Below the pieces are notes generated by a model, which was not told the origin of the DNA, ran no database searches, and saw nothing but the letters and a program-made list of their open reading frames with translations. The position numbers were made by a program, and so were the translations under genes. This document shows, piece after piece, positions 1 to 10,046 of a DNA stretch of 64,000 nt. This stretch comes from Bacteroidota bacterium (GTDB lineage: Bacteria > Bacteroidota > Ignavibacteria > UBA10030): NCBI GenBank assembly GCA_021813905.1, contig JAKAJH010000006.1, positions 21,953 to 85,952 on the forward strand, written 5' to 3'. Position 1 is the first letter of the stretch. Each line of letters starts with the position of its first letter.

Positions 1-90
1 GAGAGAGGGGATTGGCAAACGAAAGCAATCATCGGGCGGCCTTGGAACCGGTGGGCAGGCGAAGCGTCTCCATACTCCCGCCATACAACC

Positions 91-116
91 TTGACTGTCA
101 ATTGTCAATTGACATC
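91..116 (-). repeat. 7-bp period tandem array (AATTGAC)2 plus degenerate unit
   Basis: Minus strand gtc AATTGAC AATTGAC AGTCAAG, about 10 nt after the hpnD stop codon. Confidence 0.75.
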
Positions 117-120
117 CGAT

Positions 121-1005
121 CTATGCCGGCAGCTGCGTGCGAATGTAGCGATGAAAGTTCTTGGGAAACTTGTTCCGCACGCGCAACGCGATGGCGACGA
201 ACAGCTTGATCGGCGACGAGAGCCGGATGCGGCGGTCAAAGACGTTGTAGTGCGACCGCTCGATGCGCCGAAGGAGCAGGTAGTAGATGTTTCCCATCGT
301 TCGGGCGGCAGAGAAGAGCACTTTGTCCTCCTCGGCGAGCGACGATTTTGCACGGCGAAAATATTCGTGCGCGCGCTGACACTCGAACTTCATCAGTTCC
401 ACGAATCGTTCGTTGTACGTTCCGGCAAACAATTCCTCTTCCGTGTACCCGAACCGATGAATATCTTCCAGCGGCAGATATATGCGTCCCCGCTTCGCGT
501 CCGACTTGATGTCGCGCAGAATGTTCGTCAACTGAAGCGCGATGCCCAGATTGATTGCATATTGGCGCGTCTCGGCGTTGCGGTAGCCGAAGACCTCTGC
601 GCAGATTAATCCCACCGTCGACGCAACCCGGTAGCAGTACTGCTCGAGTTCGCTGAAGGTGCCGTAGCGGTTCTGCGTCAGATCCATTTCCATTCCCTTG
701 ATCAGGTCGTAGAAGTGGTCGACCGGAATCCTGAACCGGTGAATGATCGTCCCCAGCTTGTTCAGTAGCGTGAACGTCGAGACGCCGTACAGTGCTCGTT
801 TCAGCTCATCCGTCCAGTGCAGCAAGCGGGCATGCTTCTCCGTATCGTCGGGCCCTTCATCGACGATATCGTCCGTCACCCGGCAAAACGTATAGATCGT
901 TTCGATCGCGTCTCGCTGGGGCTTGGGCAGAATCAGGAAGGAGTAGTAGAAATTACTCTGTCTGTTCTGCGTGATGTCCGGTATGATGGTGTCGGCGGTG
1001 TGCAT
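121..1005 (-). CDS. hpnD: Squalene/phytoene synthase family, presqualene diphosphate synthase HpnD-like
   Basis: 294-aa ORF; YTFCRVTDDIVDE and LTNILRDIKSDAKRGRIYLPLED prenyl-synthase Asp-rich motifs; adjacent to an HpnC-like paralog. Confidence 0.85.
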   Translation of the reverse strand: MHTADTIIPDITQNRQSNFYYSFLILPKPQRDAIETIYTFCRVTDDIVDEGPDDTEKHARLLHWTDELKRALYGVSTFTLLNKLGTIIHRFRIPVDHFYDLIKGMEMDLTQNRYGTFSELEQYCYRVASTVGLICAEVFGYRNAETRQYAINLGIALQLTNILRDIKSDAKRGRIYLPLEDIHRFGYTEEELFAGTYNERFVELMKFECQRAHEYFRRAKSSLAEEDKVLFSAARTMGNIYYLLLRRIERSHYNVFDRRIRLSSPIKLFVAIALRVRNKFPKNFHRYIRTQLPA

Positions 1006-1008
1006 GAA

Positions 1009-1887
1009 CTAGCGTTTGCGTGCCTGCCAAAGGAGGCCAATCTTGTCGAACGGCGACAGCGTCGGCCGCCGGCGAAAAACGTCGAAATTCTGAGCCCGGA
1101 TCTTTCCGAGAATCCGCATCCCGCCGTGCCAGGTCAGCCGCAATTCGGCAGCAATGTCTCGCCCGACCAGATCCAGCAGCGGGGCGCCCTCGGTGAAGAT
1201 CTCCTCAGTCCGGCCCACCTCAAATGCCATCAGGTCCTGAAAGCGCTTGCCGAACCGGCGCGCAAACAGGTCCTGCTCGGTAAAGCCGAACCGGTCCAAA
1301 TCCTCCAGTGGAAGATACACCCGGTCCTTCGAAAGGTCAACAGTCACGTCCTGCCAGAAATTGGCCAGCTGGAGCGCCGTGCAGATCGAGTCCGACAGAG
1401 CCTGCATGGAATCGCTCCGGTAGTTGAACAGCAGCAGCACCAGCCGCCCGACCGGATTGGCCGAGTTCTCGCAATACGCCAGCAAATCCTCGAAGGTGTC
1501 GTACCGATGCACGGTGACGTCGGTGCGAAACGCGATGAGCAGGCTCTGGAGCAATTCCACCGGGATCTGGAACCGCTCGATCGTGTCGGCCAGCGCGATG
1601 AAGACCGGGTGCGTGGCGTGGCCGTTCACGCAGTCGATCAGTCGCTGTTCCCACGAGTTCAGATTTTCGATCCGTTCCGCCGGCGTCCAGCCCGGCTCGT
1701 CGGCGAAGTCATCCGCGATGCGCGCAAACGCGTAGAGCGCGCTGACGTACGGCCGCTTGTCCCGCGGCAGAAACAGTGACGCGACGGGAAAGTTCTCGTA
1801 ATGACTGCGCGTGACGTGCTCGCAGTGGCGAAAACTCTCCGCCAGAGTCCAGTGCTTGCGCGCGATGTGAAGTTCCGGTGCGTTCAT
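1009..1887 (-). CDS. hpnC: Squalene synthase HpnC-like
   Basis: ORF 1009..1947 with likely internal start at 1887 (MNAPELHIARKHW); YAFARIADDFADEPG and LANFWQDVTVDLSKDRVYLPLEDL motifs. Confidence 0.82.
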   Translation of the reverse strand: MNAPELHIARKHWTLAESFRHCEHVTRSHYENFPVASLFLPRDKRPYVSALYAFARIADDFADEPGWTPAERIENLNSWEQRLIDCVNGHATHPVFIALADTIERFQIPVELLQSLLIAFRTDVTVHRYDTFEDLLAYCENSANPVGRLVLLLFNYRSDSMQALSDSICTALQLANFWQDVTVDLSKDRVYLPLEDLDRFGFTEQDLFARRFGKRFQDLMAFEVGRTEEIFTEGAPLLDLVGRDIAAELRLTWHGGMRILGKIRAQNFDVFRRRPTLSPFDKIGLLWQARKR

Positions 1888-1967
1888 TCGGAGCCGATGG
1901 CGGATTGATCGGCCATCGTGGTGGGTTGAATATGAAGAACGGCGCAAGGAAAAGCAAGCGCCCGCGG

Positions 1968-2921
1968 TTAACGCACCAGGGCGATTTGCTGTGCGTGGCG
2001 CAGCATCCCGGCCCTGCCCGGCACCGATGCATCGGGCGTCACGACGTAGAGACCCGACGCGACGGCCGCCTCCCAGAAAACGTGATGCGTCCCTTCCGGG
2101 AACTCCCGCTCGGCCAGCACCGCCACGGTGCGACTCAACAGATCATGCACGGCCAGCCGGATCCTGCTGCGGACCGGAAGCGTGAATCAAATAACCGTCG
2201 GGCCGTTGACCGGATTGGGATACGCCGGATGCAAAAAGTGAGCCCGGACGGCGCTGATCTCCCGGTGACGTGAGAAGGGATCGACCGGGCGGTCCAGAAA
2301 AGACCGTCGCTGTGTGCGGCGTACACCCGTGATCCCACCACAGCCAAATCGCGGATCTCCACGATATGTTGCCAGCGCGGCGACGGCGCCCGAAATGCTT
2401 CTTAGCAGGCTGTCGCTCTCGAGGATCCATGTCGCGGCGGATTCGGACCAGCGGTATGCACCGCCGCCCGTTCCGCAATACAGCGTATCGTTCCGGACGG
2501 CGAGCTTCTGGATCTGCGTTGCGCCAAATGTGCTGAGGCCGGCGGTCAGATGGGTCCAGTGCGTCCCGTCGTCGGAGCTGCGCACGACGCCGCCGGCGTA
2601 GGTCCCTCCGTACAACCAGCCACCGTGGATTGTCAGCGCGGTGAACCCCTGATCGTCCGACAGCAACGGAGAGATCCCGAACCAGCTCTGCCCGCCGTCG
2701 GTCGACCGGTAGGCACACAAGTCGTCCGCCGCCCGGAGAATGCCGTCGATCATCCCGCATACGTAGAATGAGGACGCCGGAAGCTCCGTGACGCGGGACC
2801 ATATCGCGTTCTGCGAGAATGTTGGCGTCAGGGCGCTTGCCTGGAGCAGAATCACGCCGGAGAGCACCGTCCGTCGCGTCTGCAGAAAGAGATCCACGAG
2901 GGTCTGATTCATATCATTCAT
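1968..2921 (-). pseudogene. Secreted BNR/Ycf48-like repeat protein with T9SS type A sorting C-terminus, disrupted
   Basis: Frame of 2187..2921 gives the N-terminus and HPAYPNPVNGPTVI, then TGA, then same-frame FTLPVRSR...HDLLSRTVAVLAEREFPEGTHHVFWEA; a middle block (QHIVEIRDLAVVGSRVYAAHSDGLFWTARSIP) is in another frame. Confidence 0.7.
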
Positions 2922-3073
2922 CTGTGGTTGATGAATATTCCAGCGGGGGTGACACTGTGATCGGAGGGGGCACCGGTGAGATAACGCGAACGCACCGCCT
3001 CCAGGGACCTAAACCGGGAAAGGTCCGCGGAAGTTTCGGGCAAAGGGAGATGAGCGAAGCGGGGGAATAACGG

Positions 3074-5030
3074 TCAGGACGCTGTGGGAGCGTCTTCGAC
3101 CAGCACTTCATACACCTGGATCGGCGTCTCGAGGCCTTTGACGAGGATCGGCTCCAGCCGGCGGGTCGGCACCTGGTCCTTTACGAACTGCCACGTGCGC
3201 TCGGAGATGAGGATCCCCTCGACCGGCGCGTTCGATTCGAGCCGGTTGGCCAGGTTCACGTCGGAGCCGAGGACGGTGTACGACAGCTTCTTCCGCGTGC
3301 CCATGTTGCCGACGACGACATCGCCGGTGTTGATGCCCACGCGAACGCGGAGCGGGAATAGCCCCTTGACGACCCATTGCTCCTTCAGTTCACGGCATTT
3401 GCGCTGCATCTCGATCGCGGCCCGCACACAGCGAAGTGCGTGGTCGGGCTGCGGCTCCGGGGCGCCGAAGAAGACCATCAAGCCGTCGCCGATGTACTTG
3501 TCCACGGTTCCTTCATACTTGAACACGATGTCGACCATGGCCGTGAAGTACTCGTCCAGCATCTTCTGGATCTGATCCGGGGTCATCGTGGACGAATACG
3601 TGGTGAAGCTCTTGATGTCGCTGAAAAGGATCGTGACCGTCTTCTTCTGCACTTCGAAGGCCGATTCCGGCTGCTGCAGCATGCGCTTGACGACGGTGGG
3701 CGGCAGGTACGCCTCGAATGACTGCCGCAGCGTCTCCTTCTCACGCTCCTCGTTGATGAACCGGTACGCCAGAACGGCGAAGACCGCCAGGACGTTGATC
3801 AGCACCGGTCGCACAATGTTCAGGATGACGTTGCCGTAGAGGAAGAGCGCCACGGCCGCGACGATGTAGCCCACGACGATCAGGATGGCGCCGACCCACA
3901 TGCCGCGGGACGAAAACTGCAGCGCGAACAGCCCGACGAGTCCGAGCGTGATCAGCTCGACGACCAGCATACCGGAGGAACCCACATCGCGCAGGAAGTT
4001 CTCGGTGAGGATGGTGTTGATGACGTTGGCGTGCACGCCGCTGAGCGGAAAGTCGTTGTCGGTCGGCACCGGAGCCACATCGGCGGCGCCGGTGGAAGCG
4101 ACCGAGACGACCGCGATCTTCCCCTGGAAGAGCGGCATCCAGTCGTTTTCCATCGCGTCGCGGTCGTCGGACAGGTGGTATACCGTCGCGAACTGGTAAT
4201 GCGTCATCGAGCCGCGCCAGGGGCCGACAAAATTGATGGTGAGATTGCACCGCGCATCCACCGGAATGGTGATGTCGTGCGGCTCTCCCCCGGGCCGCCA
4301 GGCCCCCTCCAGAATGATGGAGGTGCCGGGACGGACCACCACGCGGTCCGGCGTGACGTGCAGATAATCACAGACGGCGCGGAACGCGAAGCTCGGATAG
4401 TACGCATCCTCATAGCGCACGAGCAACGGCGCGCGCCGGAACACGCCGTCACGGTCGATGCGCAGGCTGAGATAGCCCAGACCGCGGGCTGAAGAGGCGA
4501 GCTCGGGAAACGTCAGGATTGGATTGCCGCCGACATACATCGTGCGCGGATCGCCCTCCATGCGCACATACCACTTCGTGCGGGAGAGATACTCCCAGTC
4601 GGTCTCGGGGCGGGGCGGCCGCACGACCGGAGGCTCGTTGAGCAGGCTGAAGGCCAGACCGTAGTACGCATTCCCGGCCTTCCGGTTGCATTCGAAGAAG
4701 TACTGATCCTCTTCAGGAGATGCGGGGGCGCGGAAGATGTAGTCCCAGATCTGCAGGGCCGTCTTCATTTCGCCGAGATTCCGGACGACCTGCGCGTACT
4801 GCTGACGTGTCAGGTAGGAACCGGTCAGCGCCTGGACGGTGCTGTCCGTCTCATCGACGTGCACGATGGTGCTGTCGTACGGAATTCGGGAGGGAAACTC
4901 GGAGGCCCGGAGCACGAACAACTGGTCGAAAGCCTGCGCGTTCCAGGTTTCGAAGACGGACGGGAGGAGCCCGAACAGCAGGTGGCCGAACAACAGAGCG
5001 GACACGAGGATGATCCCCGTGTCCCGCACT
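3074..5030 (-). CDS. CHASE2 domain adenylate/guanylate cyclase
   Basis: CHASE2-like periplasmic region (FPLSGVHANVINTILTENFL), TM helices, class III cyclase domain (VTILFSDIKSFT, DKYIGDGLMVFFG, RVGINTGDVVVGNMG); GTG start near 5030 suggested. Confidence 0.9.
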
Positions 5031-5039
5031 GTCGTTTGC

Positions 5040-5741
5040 TTACTGGTGATCAATGGTGATGGTCTTGCTGTAGAAATTACGGGCCGTGACCTCGGTGGCA
5101 ATCGTCGTGACATCCGGCCGCTGCGAGACCTCAACCTTCTCTGTGCCGCGGATATTGCCCCCGATCGTCAGCGGCTTCTCGGCGATGGTGGCAAAGGTCG
5201 TGTACCGTCGCCGCAGGTCGCGGATGGTGGATACGATCGCCTTGGCGAGTGTCTCCTTCTTCGACGCGTCGGCGGAGAGATAGTCGCCGAGCTTCGCTTC
5301 CAGATCGAGCTGGCGCTCGGTGGAGGCGACGAGGAAGAACGTCTCCCGGCCGGTATTCTTGTCCAGCCGGATCCAATCGCGGCCCTTCGGGATAAAATAG
5401 TTCTTGCCGGTCTCGTAATCCGACTGGAACTGACGGAACGAGTACGGGAAGAGCAGATCGATCTCGCCCTTGGAGCCGTAGTGCACGACGTAGACGAAAC
5501 ACTCCTTCGTCAGCTGGACGAACATCTTCAGTTCTTCGCCGGAGTTGAGCGTCGTGTCGCGGGTGATGGAAACGAACTTGTGGCTCTTCCCGATCACGGC
5601 CCCGAACGCCCACTGGAAGCCGATGTTGGCCTGGTTCTGGACGGCGGGATCCGGTGTCGGTCCCGGTCCGGGTGACATTCCCATCAGCACGAAGCCGGCG
5701 GCAAGCAACAACAGCAGAATCGGTCGGGTCATGGAACGCAT
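5040..5741 (-). CDS. DUF4384 domain-containing secreted protein
   Basis: Signal peptide; LNSGEELKMFVQLTKECFVYVVHYGSKGEIDLLFPY typical of DUF4384. Confidence 0.75.
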   Translation of the reverse strand: MRSMTRPILLLLLAAGFVLMGMSPGPGPTPDPAVQNQANIGFQWAFGAVIGKSHKFVSITRDTTLNSGEELKMFVQLTKECFVYVVHYGSKGEIDLLFPYSFRQFQSDYETGKNYFIPKGRDWIRLDKNTGRETFFLVASTERQLDLEAKLGDYLSADASKKETLAKAIVSTIRDLRRRYTTFATIAEKPLTIGGNIRGTEKVEVSQRPDVTTIATEVTARNFYSKTITIDHQ

Positions 5742-5746
5742 CCTCC

Positions 5747-8146
5747 TTAATGCGGAATCGTGGAAATCGTCATTTCCTTGTCGTACTCGGTCTGGCTGCG
5801 CGTGGGGTTCTGCGCGCCGCGCGTTTTGCGCTTGACCTGCTCCTCCACGTACTGCATCAGCTCATTGATCGTTACGGTATAATCGTTGTTGTAGTCCGCC
5901 TTGCCCTGCATCCCTTCGAGCAGGTAATAGGTAAAGGCGCCGTGGCCGAGCTCGGGGAATTCCTGCGAAACCTCGCCGGCCGCGCTGGCCGTGAAGACCA
6001 CCGTTCCTTCCTTCGTCTTCGACAGATCCGTCAGGTACTGGTTGATCAGGTTCTGTTCCGTCATGCCCAGCCCGCGTGTCGCGTAGTTGACGCTGATGCC
6101 GCCGCTGTGGCAGGCATCCGAGAAGACCACGATCCGCTTGGCGCTGATGTACCGGGCAAGTACGTCCTGAATCTGCCACATCGGAAATGCCGTCGTGCCG
6201 AGCATGTTCGGGTCCGAATCGTAGGTCAGCAGATACAGAAGGGTGGGACGGGCCGGTTCGGGAGCGCCATGGCCCGCAAAATAGATCATGACCAGGTCGA
6301 TGTCGATGGCCTGATTCAGGAAGTTGATCAACGCATCGCGCAGGTTCGGCAGCGTCGCATCCTTGTTCAGGAGCAGTCGCAAATGATCGGAGTCATACCC
6401 GCCGCCTTCCGGCCGGCGGAGGAAGTTGGCGAACGCTTCCGCGTCGCGGTCGGCAAATTTCAGCGCCGGGATGCCGGGATTGGCGTATTGAGACACTCCC
6501 ACCACCACCGCCCACGCCTGCGGACCCGTGCTCTTGTCCCGCTTTGTGGCCGGCCCGGATGCAATGGGTGTGCTGCTGACCGTCGAACTGCGGTTGATGC
6601 CGATCGTTTTCGTGAATTCCTTCCCGGTCGTGCTGACGATCCGGAGCCGGACCTGATTGTAGCCGGCGACCAGCGGAAATTCCTCGGTGATTTCATCGCC
6701 GATGTTCTTGAGGAAGACCGACTGGTTACTGACGATGTCCGTCAGGTTTACCGACATCGAGTAGGACGCAATGTCGAACCAGCAACGGAAGCGGATCGGC
6801 GACGACGTGTTCGGTGTTTCCGCGTTGTCCGTGGGGTACGTGATTTCAACCGCCTGATCATCCGCGAGGCGCCGTACCGCGCACGTGGCGGTGGTCGAAA
6901 GTCCATACGGGTCCACGGCGGTGATTGACACGGGATTCACGCCGATGGAATCGAGCGTCAGCGTGAATTTGAACTGCTTTCCTTTCGTCCCCGGCGGGAG
7001 TGTCGCCGTGGCAGGGGCCGCGGTCAGAGGAACAGGTTTGCCGTTGATGCGGAGCTCTTTGACGTCGGAATTGTCATACGCGATTCCGCGGACTTCACAC
7101 TGTGTCCCGAACACCTTCACGGGCGCCCCATCTGTGCCGATAACCGGATACTCCAGCGCGATTCCCGGCGGCGTTGTGTCGGGCGGTTCGGTAAGGACGG
7201 TCCAGCGCTTCAACAGTCCCTTGCTCGTGGTGATAAGCAGCGTCTTCTCGTTCGTGAATCCGAGCCCGGTGCCGTATTGATCCGGCAAATTCCAGGAAGC
7301 GACCTGCGTCCCGGACGCGACGTCGATGATCCGGACGGTGCTATCCGCGGAGGCTGTGGCCATCCAGCGGGATTTCGGATCGAAGGCAATGGCGGAGATT
7401 GTCAGGCGATGGGGGACGATATTCTTCAGAAGCGTGTATCCCTGCGTCTCGTACAGTCCCACCGCTCCGTCAGCCGTGCTCACGGCAAGCATCTTCCCGT
7501 CCGGGCTGTACGCCAGCGCGGAGATCCGCCCCTTCATGTCAGCAATGGTCTTGATCAGCGCGAACTGGGCGATCGAGTAGATAGACACTTTTCCGGAGGT
7601 CATGCCGACGGCAAAGGTCCGGTTCGTCGGATGGAGGATGATGGTCGAATAATCTTCGTCGGAGGCGTTCAGCGTTCCGATGGAATTGCCGGTGACCGCA
7701 TCGAAGACGTGGAGGGTCCGGTCCAGTCCGACCGTGAACACGAGATTTTCATCCTGCACGGCGACGCCGACGATGCCGCCCGTATGCACTTCGTAGGACT
7801 TGGTTTGTGTGCCGGTGGCGGTGTTCCAGACGGCGACCTGACCGTCGGGTGTGCAGGTGAAGAGTGACTGGCCGGATGCGGAGAAGGTGAGGGCGCTGAC
7901 GCGTGCGGTGATGCCCGGGAGCACACTCCGCTCGCGGAGTGTCGAAGCATCGAACAGCTTTACAGCTTTTTCGGTGGACGCAACCGCGAGGAGGCCCGAC
8001 GTTGCGCTTAGCGCCGCACGGCCGATGGGAGCCTTGAATGCTTCGGCGTCACCGGCCGCCTCCGTGTAGAGTTGCTTCTGGCCGAATCCGACACCGCTGC
8101 TCCAGAGCAGCACGATGACCGTCAGGCACAAGCGTGTGCACGTCAT
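5747..8146 (-). CDS. WD40-repeat caspase family (peptidase C14) protein, secreted
   Basis: Signal peptide, repeated WD40-like blades, C-terminal caspase fold with YFAGHG (His) and FSDACHSGG (Cys). Confidence 0.9.
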   Translation of the reverse strand: MTCTRLCLTVIVLLWSSGVGFGQKQLYTEAAGDAEAFKAPIGRAALSATSGLLAVASTEKAVKLFDASTLRERSVLPGITARVSALTFSASGQSLFTCTPDGQVAVWNTATGTQTKSYEVHTGGIVGVAVQDENLVFTVGLDRTLHVFDAVTGNSIGTLNASDEDYSTIILHPTNRTFAVGMTSGKVSIYSIAQFALIKTIADMKGRISALAYSPDGKMLAVSTADGAVGLYETQGYTLLKNIVPHRLTISAIAFDPKSRWMATASADSTVRIIDVASGTQVASWNLPDQYGTGLGFTNEKTLLITTSKGLLKRWTVLTEPPDTTPPGIALEYPVIGTDGAPVKVFGTQCEVRGIAYDNSDVKELRINGKPVPLTAAPATATLPPGTKGKQFKFTLTLDSIGVNPVSITAVDPYGLSTTATCAVRRLADDQAVEITYPTDNAETPNTSSPIRFRCWFDIASYSMSVNLTDIVSNQSVFLKNIGDEITEEFPLVAGYNQVRLRIVSTTGKEFTKTIGINRSSTVSSTPIASGPATKRDKSTGPQAWAVVVGVSQYANPGIPALKFADRDAEAFANFLRRPEGGGYDSDHLRLLLNKDATLPNLRDALINFLNQAIDIDLVMIYFAGHGAPEPARPTLLYLLTYDSDPNMLGTTAFPMWQIQDVLARYISAKRIVVFSDACHSGGISVNYATRGLGMTEQNLINQYLTDLSKTKEGTVVFTASAAGEVSQEFPELGHGAFTYYLLEGMQGKADYNNDYTVTINELMQYVEEQVKRKTRGAQNPTRSQTEYDKEMTISTIPH

Positions 8147-8321
8147 GGTCCAATCTCCTTTCAGCGCAGGCTCACCCGGAGTTTAGCGATCCTTCTGCTC
8201 AACCGGTGTGTCAGGGGTCAAACGGGCTTGTACGACCTGCCCGCTCCGGTGGGCACGCTCAATGCCGGGCGGCGGAAGTCCGGAAGGCTGGTGAAACGTG
8301 GTGGCAACCTCCCGACGACCC

Positions 8322-8350
8322 AATGTTTCTCATTTTTGTGAGAATGTCAA
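8322..8350 (-). promoter_or_regulatory. Candidate promoter/operator upstream of caspase operon
   Basis: Minus strand TTGACA-TTCTCAcaaaaaTGAGA-AACATT: -35-like hexamer, 17-nt spacer containing an inverted repeat. Confidence 0.4.
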
Positions 8351-8364
8351 GAAATTGCGGTTTT

Positions 8365-8673
8365 TCAGTCGTGTCGCGGGCGGACGGGCACGCTCCCGTC
8401 ACATAATTCGTCCAGAAACTGCGTCACATCCGCACGGAACGCGTCATCACCGCATGCCCGCTCGGGCGACGCTTCAAGGCGGTCCATCCAGCTGCGGAGC
8501 AAACTCGGGCCGTATGCGGTTCCAGCCGGGAGTTTTGACGGATAGACGATGAATGCGGCGTTCAGCCGCTGGAGGAAGACGAGGAGGTCGTCGGCGAATA
8601 GCGTGGCCTCTGCGCCCGAGGCGTTGTGCATCCGCGTGCGGAGATCCATCGCCATCGAAAGGAGGTCGCTCAT
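8365..8673 (-). CDS. Hypothetical protein
   Basis: GGAGG about 6 nt before ATG at 8673; lies directly downstream of rarA. Confidence 0.6.
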   Translation of the reverse strand: MSDLLSMAMDLRTRMHNASGAEATLFADDLLVFLQRLNAAFIVYPSKLPAGTAYGPSLLRSWMDRLEASPERACGDDAFRADVTQFLDELCDGSVPVRPRHD

Positions 8674-8687
8674 GTTGCCTCCGAAGT

Positions 8688-10016
8688 TCAGGAACGGCGT
8701 TTCTTCCACCACCGCGCCAGCCGGTCGCGGAAATCCTTCTCACGCCCCTGGTCGGTGGGATGATAATAGAGCTTCGTACGAAGATTGTCCGGAAGGTACT
8801 GCTGCTCGGTGAAATGACCGTCGAAGTCGTGACTGTACTTGTAATCCGCGCCGTAGCCGAGTTCGTCCATCAGTTTCGTCGGAGCGTTACGCAGATGAAG
8901 AGGAACCGGAAGATTCGGAAGCGACCGCACATCGCTCCACGCGTCCTCGATCGCCCGATAAGCGGCGTTGCTCTTGGAGGCGGAAGCGAGATAGACAGCG
9001 GTCTGCGCCAGCACGATGCGCGCTTCCGGCATGCCGATGTAATCGACGGCTGTGAAGCACGATGTCGCCAGTGTGAGGCCGTACGGATCCGCGTTGCCGA
9101 TGTCCTCAGCCGCGAGGACGATCATTCGTCGCGCGATGAATTTCGGGTCCTCTCCGCCGTCGAGCATGCGCGCCATCCAGTACACCGCCGCATCGGGATC
9201 GCTGCCGCGGATGCTCTTGATGAACGCGGAAATGATGTCATAGTGCTGTTCCCCCTCCTTGTCATAGAGCGTGAACTTGCGCTGGAACGCCTCTTCGGTC
9301 TTCTTCTTCGTGATGATCACGGATCCGTCCGGTGCGGGTTTCGTGAGTCGGACGGCGTTCTCGAGGCCGTTCAGCAGTTTGCGGGCGTCGCCGCCGGAGA
9401 GGAGCATGAGAAATTCACGGTCCTCGATCGTGATCCGGCGTTGCGAGAGCATGGAGTCCTTCGTGAGCGCAGCAGTGATGAGCGCGTCCAGCGCGTCCCG
9501 GTCGAGCGGCTCGAGGATGTAGACCTGACAGCGGGAAAGCAGGGGGGCGATGACCTCGAACGACGGATTCTCGGTCGTCGCGCCGATGAGCGTGACGATG
9601 CCTTCCTCCACCGAATGCAGCAGCGCGTCCTGTTGCGCCTTGTTGAACCGGTGGATCTCATCGATGAAGAGCACCGTGCGCCGGCGCAGGGCCCGGAGGT
9701 TCTTCTCGGCCGTCGTGATCACCTCGCGCACGTCCTTGACGCCGGAGGAGACCGCGTTCAGCTGAAAGTATTCCGCCTGGATATGGCGCGCAACCAGACG
9801 GGCCAGCGTCGTCTTGCCGACGCCGGGAGGTCCCCACAGGATCATTGAGCTCAGGTCGCCCTGTTCCAGCATCAGCCGAAGCGGCTTTCCCTCGCCGATC
9901 AGATGATCCTGACCGAGGAATTCTTCCAGCGTGGCCGGACGCATCCGCTCCGCCAGCGGTGCATTCGCCGCCAGCGGTTTCTTCTGGAACTGTTCCCGTG
10001 GAAAGAGTTCAGACAT
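8688..10016 (-). CDS. rarA: Replication-associated recombination protein A (MgsA/RarA AAA ATPase)
   Basis: ILWGPPGVGKTTLA Walker A; LFIDEIHRFNKAQQD; GATTENPSFEV. Confidence 0.95.
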   Translation of the reverse strand: MSELFPREQFQKKPLAANAPLAERMRPATLEEFLGQDHLIGEGKPLRLMLEQGDLSSMILWGPPGVGKTTLARLVARHIQAEYFQLNAVSSGVKDVREVITTAEKNLRALRRRTVLFIDEIHRFNKAQQDALLHSVEEGIVTLIGATTENPSFEVIAPLLSRCQVYILEPLDRDALDALITAALTKDSMLSQRRITIEDREFLMLLSGGDARKLLNGLENAVRLTKPAPDGSVIITKKKTEEAFQRKFTLYDKEGEQHYDIISAFIKSIRGSDPDAAVYWMARMLDGGEDPKFIARRMIVLAAEDIGNADPYGLTLATSCFTAVDYIGMPEARIVLAQTAVYLASASKSNAAYRAIEDAWSDVRSLPNLPVPLHLRNAPTKLMDELGYGADYKYSHDFDGHFTEQQYLPDNLRTKLYYHPTDQGREKDFRDRLARWWKKRRS

Positions 10017-10046
10017 GCTCGACAGCCCAAACCATGATCTTCAACT

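Noticed and set aside
817-1779. Long plus-strand ORF antisense to hpnC/hpnD
   Set aside because: High-GC shadow ORF; Arg/Gln/Val-rich, no domain, opposite strand has clear enzymes.
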